Positions 37,101 through 49,100 of a DNA stretch of 64,000 nt are shown here, in pieces (within the stretch, counting starts at the first letter, position 1; the number at the start of each line of letters is the position of its first letter). Origin of the DNA: Undaria pinnatifida (lineage: Eukaryota; Sar; Phaeophyceae; Laminariales; Alariaceae); the NCBI GenBank assembly GCA_012845835.1, contig JABAKD010000021.1:16730166-16794165 (forward strand), read 5' to 3'. Under the pieces are notes generated by a model. That model was not told the origin of the DNA. It ran no database searches and saw nothing but the letters and a program-made list of their open reading frames with translations. Position numbers and translations under genes: made by a program.

Positions 37101-40100
37101 GGCTACTCACCCCAACTATAAGGGCATTACGTTCAGCCCAAACGTCGTGTTGGTCTCCAGCACCTTCCTTTTTCACGCCCTACGCTAAAAACACCTGTCA
37201 GACTCGGAGAAACAGCGTGGTTATCTCCATCGAGCTGTTTTCACGTTTTCGAGCGTCGAGGAATGTTGTGAGTTGCTATCACCATGCCACGCCGGACAGC
37301 AGTGTCTAACCTGCTGTCAATCAAACACACAAGCTTCGAGATTAACGGGGATTGCCACTCTCCTAAGTAAAGAGAGAGTACTCGGAGTTCAAGCACGCAC
37401 CACGCATCGTTGCCCCCAGCGAAGAGGTGTGTCAACGTGTTTTCAGCAACTGCACTGGACCGCTCAAACTGCAGGCTGACAGATTAACGAGTACCCTGGT
37501 ACATGATTTTTTTTCATGGCATATAATATTTGGCTCTCAGGACAACCGGTACTTTCTCTAAATAAATTAAAATGGGTCAGCTGCCGTTCGCGATTTCCGT
37601 GCTCAATGTGCTTTTTATTGGGCTCTGCCCTGCTAATCGGCATTTGAATTGACTAGTCTGGTCGGGCACTTCGTGCAGGGTAACGTTGCTACATATCACC
37701 GCCAGTGAGTTTATCTCCGCTCCAGTCACAACGACATCCGCTACCTGTCGTAGCTGCCTAGCTACCTTCATTATACAACCTAGGTACTACAGTAGGTACA
37801 CAGCAAGCTTGAGATGAGGTACACAGCAGCCGGGGGGAAAGCTGCATTGCGGGGCGTGAACGTTTGTTCGGGAGGACGGCTTCTTGACTGTAGGGCAGGA
37901 CCTCTCGCTAAGTTGAGCGGTCTCCGTCGAATATGATAAACACAGCAAGTACATCGGCCGATACTCCAAGAGTCGTACTACCAGTTTGCGTCTTCGTTAG
38001 ATCTTGACGCCGATAGGACTTTTAGAAACGTTCTTACATACGAAGGCGAGCCCGCTACCGTGCGTGCTCTTTAAACCAGCAATACTGCGGTACGGTATCG
38101 CCGTCCGCGCTTCCACGCGAGCTTATGGATGATATATCTCCGATTGACAGGCAATCCAAACCATGAAAGGGTGATTGCTGGTTGCCCACGTTGGTATGTG
38201 ACAATAATTTTTTTTACGTATCTCCCTCCGTTTGCGACGGTTTTGCCGCATGCTTATTGTTCGATCATATGACGACATCATGGAGGACTTGGCGCATTTG
38301 CAGCGGATGAGGCAGGCAGCCTTGACAAGAGGAGAGAGATATTTGAGGAAGTAAGCTCAATAAGGAAAGTCTCCGCTTATTGTGTTGTCGGCACTACGTC
38401 GTGCCTTGTACCCCGTTTGTTCGATTCTAGTTAACGCCAATGCGTGACGCGGCTGCAGTGGGCCATGCGTACTTACCCGACAGGTCTGTGGCATTGCATT
38501 TTTTTTGTCGTTTCGTGGTCAAACACGTGCGCGAGGGCGTCCAGTTTTGTGTCAAGGAGAGGTTTTGAGGTATCGTTCGTTTGGCAAAGGTAAGATGAAT
38601 CTACCATAAGGCGGTCGCCGTGCGGTGCTGGTCGGGTTGCATATGCACCTTAATGTTTTAATGGGCGACAAGCGTGCGCTTTCAATTCGAGGCGGCGCGG
38701 CAGCTTCTCTTGTCGACTCACGTTGGGGCTGTGCTGCAGAACATTTCTGTTGTAATATGTGTCTTACTCCAACCAGCTGCCTGCGTTTTTGCGGCAGCAG
38801 TTTACACTAGTACACTACACAGGTGCCGTTGCTGCTAGTACTGCTTTTATGTACGAGGCGAACACGCAGCTTGACAACTATTGGTACTCCTCTCCACAAC
38901 TTCAATTATACTGACGGTAACTGTTTCGGTTTTTTCGATAGAGAATGTAACATATTTAGTTACCGTCGTCGTCTATTTCGTCCCTTGACGTGTTGAGGTT
39001 TGTGGGCAAAGTCCGGGTAAGCGCTACAAGCAGGCGTGCGCCTGTGGAGTGCCGCACGGTCTTTCTTGACACTCGTCCAACTGCAGCTATCGACACTTCT
39101 CCAGGTCAATCCAGGTGTAGAGAACGCGCGCACTTGGTCCGACGGCTTCGTCCCGAGGTCCTTCTACGCGACATCGACGATCATCACTAGCGTATGTTCG
39201 TCGGGAGTGTCTCATGAAACACATTAGGTGCGCACTGAAAAAATATATAAGATTTCCATCTTGATATGTCGATTCGTGCAGACCTAACAGCACCATCTGG
39301 TCGACGACTTGCAATACTCTTGTCTGGCATTTCAGTTGAGGCTCTTCTCCAACGCCGGTCGAGTAGTGTCGGCTGCCCGTTGCGCGTAGACCTTCGGTCT
39401 GAGATGTTTCTGGGCGGCATCTCGACAATTGTCAAGAGCGTGCGTTCGTCGGCAGTGTAAGGCGAATGCCCCGTCAGACAAACTGCGCGCGCACCGAAAA
39501 ATCACAGATTGTTCCCATCGTAGAGTGGCGATTCGCAGCACATTTTCATGCAGTCACAAAAGTCGTATGTCCTCTTCGATCGGTGATCTACGATACTCTT
39601 TTCTGTTTTTTGTAGATGCAGCTCTTCAATGGCGCTGGTTGAGTAGTGTCGGCTGCCCGCTGCGCTCGTAGTACCTTTGAAATAGCTTGGCGAAAATGGG
39701 AAGAACAAGTTTGAGCATCGTTGCCCAACTACGTCAACTTGCCCGTTTTTCAGGTCTTCTAGCGCGATACGCGACGTCATGACGCCAGTGCGATACCACC
39801 ACACTGTTTCGCCTTGTAATCTTCGCCACAGAGAGCACCTTCGAGCGACCAACAATTGGCGTTATAATGAACGCGTGATGTCTGGGTTTCGTGGTTATCC
39901 GAACGTTTTATCGGTTTGCTCGATGGATTAGTCCTTAGTGAACGTGGGTTTTCCGAAAAAGACGAAGGCGGCCAGTTGAATGTGTTCAAGGATTGCTACA
40001 GCTCTTCATCGAACAAGACTCCTGCGACAGCTGATGCGTTCATGGATTGCTACAGCTCTTAAACGAACGAGGTACCCGAGACAGCTTTGGACAAAGTTTT

Positions 40101-43100
40101 TTTGATCGGTGATGTGCCACGAAACTTTGGCGGAGCGACGGTGATCGAGCGTACAGCTGCCTGTGCAGTCCATTCAAAATGCCCATGTGCTTGCCCTCGA
40201 ATCGAGGAAAATCGCAACATCCCGGGGTGTGCTCAACGCTCACTCCGGGGTGTTTAACGCAAATAATTCGCGTTTTGTTGGTGAAGACATGCAACTAGTT
40301 GCCTCTGGTTTGCAGAACATGTATACCATCGTGTTAGCTGGGAAGAACAAGCCAATTGCCTCACAACTAAACATTTTCTTGGGGACCGCAAGCGAATGGT
40401 ACCAGATCTCACCTAGTATAATATGCAGCACTTAGACGTCAGTTTGGTTGATGTTTTTGCTTTGCGCAAAAATCGTCGATAATCGAGGCCAACCTCTACG
40501 GGTATGCTTCTGACGAAAATTTTCCAAAAGACTTATTGGACGCGGCGATAATCCACAGGACCCAAATAGTTTCCGGGGAAGAGCCTCGTCGTCATATACG
40601 AACGACCGACGAGAAAGCGAGGCGATAGACGAAAATGACGTTATCAGCGACGAGGATGGTTCGGGGGAAAGTGGTTCGGAAAACAACGCAGACCAAGACT
40701 GCACGGCGTGTATCACCGATATGTGTGCCGTCATTGATTCGGCTGGGGACTTTGTAACTTAGTTACCACAACGCCCAAGCGCCCTTCGAAACTGGCGAGG
40801 ACCTGAGCGTGAAACCTGCGGCGGCGGCCGGAACCGCTCGTCGCAGGGAGGGGTAGGGTGATTCTTTGCACAATGTTTCATAGTTTTGTTGTTTGTTTCG
40901 TACTACTGCGCGGCTGTACAACGGCTGCATAATACCGGTATTCTACATATGAGCTTCCATCGGGCAAAAAGCAAATACATTACTAACTTGGTACACATGT
41001 TTGCTGTACTCCACTTGCGTCTGTATGTCTTGATAAAATATTTTAGTTTTGCAGCCACATCACGAAATATTGAACGAATTTCCGCGTTTCAAAGGTTAAA
41101 ACAAACCGTGGTGCGCCGTTTGCATACTGGACACTGTTTGTTGACGTTTATCATTTCTGTCTTTGGCTTCCAGTGCTATTGATTTCGAATGCCTGGTAAT
41201 ATCCCCAAATGGGATGCATTCGATTCGAGCGCTTTTCGGATTGACGCATGCCACGAAAGAGGTCTACGGCAGTTTTCGTGTGACATGTCTTGAAAAATGA
41301 TTGGTTTCTGAATGAAGTGGCTCCTTGACCAAAAAATCGTCGAAAATAGGCCATTTTTTTTAGGTGATGCCAGGGGATGATCCATCCGGTCAGCGGTAAC
41401 GGTTTCCTACAAATTTGTTTTGGAAGAAGCATCACGCTCCAAAAACCAGGGACCTAAAAAAAAAAATGGTTAGTACACCTCTATCGTACCAGTTGCCTCA
41501 TGCAGTTTCGTCTCGGTCATTTGGTTTGTCAAGTCGCCGTTGGAGTTGGTCGGTGTGACCAGAGAAAACAGATGACACCGACAGAGAGGCTGATGTTGGA
41601 GTTCGGCTCAGATCGACAGCAAACAACGTCATCGTGACGAGAGTCGCTCTTATCACACGCCATGTGTCGTTTTCTTTCCATTTATGGACTCCGGCGGAAT
41701 GGAAATATGACGGGAAACGGTCAAAGGGGAAATATATTCGTGAATATCGGTTATCGGTCACTTGGGGGTATAGTGACACCACGCCGGCCGAGCGTGCCCG
41801 CGCTGGCCCCAAACGGCCTACACTTCACCTCTCACTCTTCCGGACAACGGTAGCCCATGGCCTTATCGCACACCGACTTGATTTTGGGCTGACACGCTTC
41901 TGGAGGTAATGGGGCCGCATCGAAAGAGGGGGCAACGTAATCCCCTCTTTTTTTTAAACCATGGGGGGGTTCACCCGGAACAATACCTAAATGTATCCGC
42001 TACCTCCTCTTGACCATACATCTCCTCCCTTTCACAGAAGACCACACCGCCCCTTGACCAATTTTGATACGTTCAAAACCAACGAGTACAGCGAAAAACG
42101 CTTCACGTCACTGCTCAACGGCACGAACAGACCACGAGCGGAACATGCAGTAGTTGCGAGTAGCACCAATCGCTTATTTCTCAATCAATGACAGAATGTC
42201 AAGTACACAAAATAAAACAAATGTTTAAGCACGAAAACAATCGGCACATACATTTGCTCCTTGGAAAATTGAATGGGGGAACCAGCAATTTTACGAGGTG
42301 GTGCGCACGGGACGCTTGGGGTCCTGCGCTCGGTGTGTAGTTGCCGAGGCGGAGGGAAGACACGCGCATAACGAAGCATCCACAATGAAGACAATGATAA
42401 CCAACCGCATAACAATCCTTCGCCCATGCCTGTCGAAGACCAAAGCAATTGCACCCTCTGATCCATCACCGATAACGCTACGAGCTATTATGATGTGAGG
42501 TGATATTTTACGATTGGATAAATCACGTACTACGGCAACGGCAGCCGCGGATGTCCCCCTGTAGTGCCGGTTGTCGGCTACAGTGCGAGTGCGACGCCTG
42601 TACCTGGTACAATATCTAGTACCCCAGCGGTTATAGGGAGTTGTGCCGGGTGTCGCTGTAATACGGCCGGTATTCGCGGCGGGCAGACTCCGGCACTGTT
42701 GAAAAACCAGCACACAACGGGCGTAAGCGAGTGCTGGTGATGCGCTTGAAGCCTTTGTATGTTCCTTCTGTTTTCCCTTCGATTGTGTTGGCTTGAATGC
42801 TGTTTTTGTACACGCGCGTGCCAGGAGCTTCCGCGTGCATCCGTTGCTATATGGGTGTCTACTGTTGCTGTTGTAGTACTTGTACTTCGAAGTATTCTCA
42901 TATCGCATCATTTCATTTCATATCATGTAGCCTTCGCGGCGTTCTCGGAGATGGATAAGAGGATGCAATTGCTTTGGTCTTGGACAATCATGGGCACAGG
43001 CGTGCTATACCGTTAGTTGCCATCGTATTCGTGATTGCTTAGACATGCGCGTGTCTTCCCTGTATCCTACATCGACGCACAAAGCAGCGCACCTCCAGCA

Positions 43101-46100
43101 GCACGTGTCAAGGACGTGGTAATACCGCTTGTCCTCCAGTTCAAATCGGCGAGAGGCCGATATACTTTCCCTTTGTTGTCGTGCTTAAATGTGTTTTGGT
43201 TTTGATTACTAGCTGTTCCGATTGTTTTGTGTGGTTTGTTGGCTGTCCTCTTCTTTTTTCGGAGACAACGATCGCAGGCAGTCGCAATTTCTGAATGTTC
43301 CGCCCAAGGACTTTTCGGACCGTTGGGTAGTGACGTGCAGCCATCCTCGATACACGCGATATTTTTTAGAGTGTCAAAAAATATTCTAGAGGGCGTATTG
43401 TTTTTGGTCAAAGGGGAGAGAAACGTGATTAAGACAGGGATTTTTTCCGGGTACGCCCATCCACGTTACGTCAAAATGGGGAGTGCAGTTTCCCTCTCTT
43501 CCTCCGAGGCGCTATTAACCCCAATGCGGCGTGACCGACAAATTAAAAAAAAAAAAAAGCGGCGTGCATGCCCTGAACGCGCTGCGGGTGTCCCGCCGGC
43601 GCGTGAGAAGGAAACTTTAACCCGGTGAGGGACAGTGCGGGCACGTTCTGCGGGCACGGCTTCACTACGCGCCGAAATCACCAAACGTCACGGGGGTTTA
43701 CCCCTCTTTGATCGTTTCCCAGAATAATAGGTTAATCCCACGGCACTTTTACACGTAGTCATGCGAAGCCCGTGTCCATTAATGTCAGCTCAGCTCACAA
43801 TGCAGTGCTGGCTGGCGTTTCCTTCAGGTGATTCAGGTTGTAGCGACAGCGCAAACTGTTCCTGCTAGCGGCCACTGTTACTACTCCTGATATGTAAGGT
43901 GCCGTTGTACACGGATTCGTGAATATATGTCGGCCCAACCTGATCAGGAGCGGTGGTGATCTAGTCACATGGAACCTCAATATTCCGCGGAGTGGATGTG
44001 CGCAGGCGCGGTAAATGTCAAACCCCGCGGCCATGAGAAAACAACCTTCCGCTGGACTTGACCTAGGTACGGTTCACTCATACCCGCTCGGGCGTTCGTC
44101 ATCGGTACCGTAAAACACGGTATGATATATGCGAACATGAAATAAGAAGGCAAAAGTTACAAATGTATCAAGGAGTCGTACTCAGATAATATCGTATATA
44201 GAAAAATGAAAAAATTGAATAAATGTATATTACGACAAAGATTCACAAATGATGTTTACGCCTCAGCACGGCAGAACGTACAATACTTTACTCGTGATCA
44301 AGACAGAATTAAGGCTTGTGACGCGAATGAAACACATATTCTGTTTGTGTCGATGATGCGACAACAAAACGGAAGACGGACGGGTGGGGCCGTGGGCATT
44401 GTTCATTGGTTTCCGCCTCCAAGATCGTGATCGTATCGTTTATCGGCTTTGTGCTTCCTCGATCTAGACAGCATGTACTCTCTTTGGCGTGATCGTTACC
44501 GAGTTTCTTTTGATGTTACAAAACGTCGCCGTATTGAACTCATTTTCGTTTCGATACCCACAACGTCATGTAGTGGTTTCCCTGCAATACGTTTAGAATT
44601 GGTTGGGGGGGTTGAATCCAACGTCGGCCAGATATGGGAGAGTACCTCAAAAATCGGAAATACAACAACCAGTATTCAACTGCTGAGAGCACCTAGCAGC
44701 GTGGGTAGGGGCGAGTGGACGGGAGTCAACGGTAGAAGAAATGGCTGCAGTATGCCCGTAAATGATGATGGAGGCGCGTTTTTGAAAGATTGGAAAGGGG
44801 CGGGAAGGGCCCGCTTCGTGACCCCGTATCTGAGTTGCGTCTAAAGGGAAGAGGACAAAGAAAAGTGGGAAGAAAAAATATTATTCGAGCGAAACAAATA
44901 CTCTCCAGTCTTAACGCTAACCTTCCATCATGTGCGGATCATGCACAATATGAAACAATGTCATGCCATTATTTCATTGAGATAATGTGTAGTCCATAGC
45001 GTTATATTCAATGGACGTACAAAGCTTTAGACGTCACAACGTAGTCAAGTTGAATGTGGACTCAACAAGAGTAGTATTATCATATAAAGTATAGCAGCGA
45101 GATATTAACAATGACATGCCACATTATGACGAGGAATGGGGGCATGAAACGTGGTTTGTGATGCGCATCACTGTTGACGCCGCAGAATGGCAGGAAGACG
45201 TAAAAATATTGTACTATGACTCGTGGTGGAGACAAGATGTGATGCTTGCAACGTGAAGAATACTGGTTGTTCTGGTCATGTTGGTCGAACCCCAAGTAAA
45301 CACTAGGATGGATTGGTGGGCTGTGGGCTCTGTTGGTTGGCGAACGCCTCCAAAATTGTTATCATGTCGCTTATCGACTTGTTGGTGTCCCGATCGGTAA
45401 GGCAAAATCATCAAGGTTAGGTTCTGTCTGGTGTGGATTCCGTGTAAGGATATCGAAGTATTGAAGAACTTCCACAAAATTCGGGTACGGGCGTGGAAGA
45501 TCACAGCAGGTCCTGGTTTCTTGGAAGAGGGGCATATAGGATCTTCAGACGTTCCGGGCGGGTGAAAACATGCTGTACCCGTACCCTGGGTGTTGTGGCA
45601 CTGGGCGTACGGAACTCACATTAGTTCCTGGCACGGAATGGGTGTCTTGCAGAACTTCAAGAAGATTGTGGCATGGATACGAACTTTTCAAGAATTGGTA
45701 GCAGTTCTGGGTATTGTGGCACGGGCGTACAGAGCCTACATGAGTTTCGGGCAGGTGTAAGAAGTTGGTACCGTACCCCTGCGTCTTGGTGGCACTGGCG
45801 TACAGAACTTTCAAACGTTCCATATACGGGTATGGTAGGAGTATCGTAGTAGCCGGAGTAAACTCTCGCAGTATGGTTCCGTGTGTACCCTACGGACAGA
45901 GCGAAAATAGGTTGTGTAGGGGTATGGATATGGTAAATACATTTCAGACGTTCCAAGTACGGGTAGGGTTGTGCTGAACTCACAGAGGTCCGGGTACGGG
46001 TAGACTCGGGTAGATACCCGCCTCGAAGGGGCGAAAAGCATTAAATATACAGTCAGAAACCATGTAGGTCGGCGACTCTCCGTGCAACTACAATGTAGCT

Positions 46101-49100
46101 TGTACCGGGGTCAACGGTTTGATTTTAGACAGTCTGTGCCCGGAAACTCTATAATCCGTGCAAGGAAATGCATCAGATTATCAAAGTGTATCCTTTAAGA
46201 CGAATAATCAGTGATGGGAGGGCGGAGCTTTCAAGGGCCTGCGGGCCTTTGTTTGAACAACAGATATTTGAGAGAATAAACCTGACGGCTGTGGCGGGAA
46301 TTGATCAGTACATCATGTGTATCCTGCAATTGTATAACCAGTGAGGAGAAAACGGAGTGTTCAAAGGGGTTTGGGGGGGATTGTTTTGTTTTGGGAGGGG
46401 GGAGGGGGGGAGGGAGAAGGGGATTTCCAACAGCTTCACGTCGCATAGACGTAGGGGTTTGCTATACGCGTGGTGCCAGGTCTAGGCGATGGTACGGGTG
46501 ATGGGGAAGGAGGGGGCGGGGGGGTATGAATTGGAGCTAGAGCATGGATGGGTAGAATGGTAATGGGGTGATATCAACTGCGTGGTCATGTTTATTGCTC
46601 TGGCAGATTTCGTTTTTGGGTGGGGCGTTTGGACAAGAGAGAGCGGGAGAAAAGAGGGCGGGAGTGCGTCGGCAATGAATCGGAGCTTGTACGGCATGGA
46701 AGGCTAGAGAGACCATAAGGTGATATGTAGTGTTTATTACTATGGCCATTGGAATTTAGGTGGGGCGTTTGAAGACGTTTGAACTAAACATAGTATGTAA
46801 GGTGAAATACACTCCAGCTGTGAGATCGAATATTTTGTCGAAACTAATATACGAATTTGCTTCCTATGTACTGAGAGACCACGTATTACGTACTGTCAAC
46901 ATTCCTTACGACCGGACTCATTTTACTGCAGGTGGGTTATTTTGGGGAACTTTGTCTTCAGTGGCTGCTCGGTGTCAGTGGCTCCCGTGACCCCCCTGTT
47001 CCTTGCGGTCTAAATGCTTTACTTTTCGTGCTAAATATATTCTCGATTTTTTAAACGAAAATAGATGGTTAACTACACTGCGACAAAACAACCGCTGAAC
47101 GCGTTCTTGTCAGTGACGTACAGAATCACTCGCGCGAAAATTGGTGATAAGGTACTACAATACCGTAGCCTTGATCATCGGGACAACCTACCAATATTTC
47201 AGTCAACAGCCAGATCGCAACCACGACTGTTTTAGATGAGAACGGCGGTAAACATGGCCGCGAGCGCCCCGCACCATGCATCTGTTTTGTCGGGCAGCAC
47301 AGCCTACGATGTTTATCACTCTCACCCTCTCCTGGGTGGACGGAGGAAATCCACAAACGCCACAAACAGAGCAGCGACGGCAACGAAGCTGTCATCAAAG
47401 TCATGCACTATTCAAGGAGTTTTCAGTATCTTCGCTTGATTGTCGTGGCACTTGGTCGATCGAGGAGGTGGAAACATTGACCCTGAGACAGTCGGTAGTT
47501 TGTGTTGAGGCGGAACAACCGGGGTATACCATGGTATGGTCTGTTGCAGAACAGTAGACGCGATAGCGGTCGTTTCCCCGGTCACCATAGGTTGAGGTTC
47601 ACGATTTATACCCTTGGTGGTCGTTGTCGATAATGCCCCCACAGCTATGACGGATTGTCTCGGGAGGTTGCCGCAGTGAAAACATGCCATTCGATTTGGA
47701 TGAACTCCTCCACGTCAAGTCGAACCCATTCTCCGAAGGTGCTTGTGTATCCCCCGGAATTACCCGTCCCCGGAAGCTCTGAGTTCCGTACAACACCCAC
47801 CCGGGTACAAAGACCATCTATGAGTTCTGTACGACATTCATATCGGTACCCGAAACTTATGTGACGTGTTTACGACCATTCCACAACAATCAGGGTAAAC
47901 GTGCCGCATATGTAGACTATACCTTGCCAGAACTTCAGTAAGTTCAGTACGCGCGTTTCCACAATACCCGGAACTTTAGGAAGTTCTGCAAAGTGTTCAT
48001 ACTCGTACCCGAAACTCCCGTGAGTCATGTAGGCCCCGTGGCACCATACGCGGTGTGCGGGTACAGCACTTGTTGTACCCGCCCAGAACGTTTGCGAGTT
48101 GTGTACGCCCGTAATAAAATACGCGGAACTTCTGTGGGTTCTGTATCACCTCCGCACCTGTACCCCAGAACGTCTGGTAGTTTTATAAGACTGCCATACG
48201 TACCATTGCGCGGAATCCCTAAACCCTCAACAATATATCCTTGGAAGTATCGGTATAATGTGAAAACACACACACATCTATTGCTATTTGGTACAGGGAT
48301 TCCAGTCACGAGTGAGGTCGTAACCACGTTAGAAATTCACTTGTCCGAACGATTCGATTTTTTCCTAACCATGTCACGTCATAACTGCACGTAGTGTCTA
48401 TCAACAGCAGCAAGAGTGGTGCCTGTTTCCGCTTTCGTTCGGGCGTGTCCATGTGGCAACGTCGCTGTGGCACCGACTCCGGTGATGTGGTGGCCTGACC
48501 GGCAACAGTTGAACTCTCAATTTTTCCTCCGAGTGTTTTTTGCTTGAACGCTCGAGGTGTCTACGATACACGGTATGCTGCAGTGATTGACTGGAAAACA
48601 AGCAGCATCATAGACGTCCGATGCAAGGAAATCATGTGCTGGCGTCATCCATGATTCCAGCCACTTTCAAAACCAGAACAGCCTCTTGCTACGCCTCCTT
48701 GCTACCAGTCGCACTTGAACCACCGGCCTTGGCAGCACGTCTTGATGACGAAGTGCTTAAGAAAAGAATGGAAGACCGGGACGACAGAGTCTGGTATGGT
48801 CCTGGTATGGCGTGTGGTACCGGGAGGCCTGACTGGTCCTTGCTTAGCCCCCTTATTCGCCTCTGGGTGTTTTCAAACAAAATCAACAGAGGTGGCTAGG
48901 GCCTTGGCGCCCTGCAGACTGCCGCTGGGGAACAGGTGTCATCGTAGATTTCCGCACGTAGAAAATCATGTCCTGACGTCGTCCATGATACCAGCCACTA
49001 TAAAAAAAAAACAATGAGTCGACGCCTTGCACGTACGTAGTGGTGATTGATCCGCCGCCCTTGGAAACGCATTGAAGCGACAAAGTGATTCGGAATGGAG

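Noticed and set aside
42291-42911. 206-codon minus ORF
   Set aside because: It crosses one arm and the spacer of an inverted repeat, has low-complexity Arg/Ser content and no domain.
47160-47245. Plus-strand phase 1-1 opening ending NGG at GTAAAC
   Set aside because: The peptide lacks the family start and FxxN, and it overlaps the end of a T1 element.
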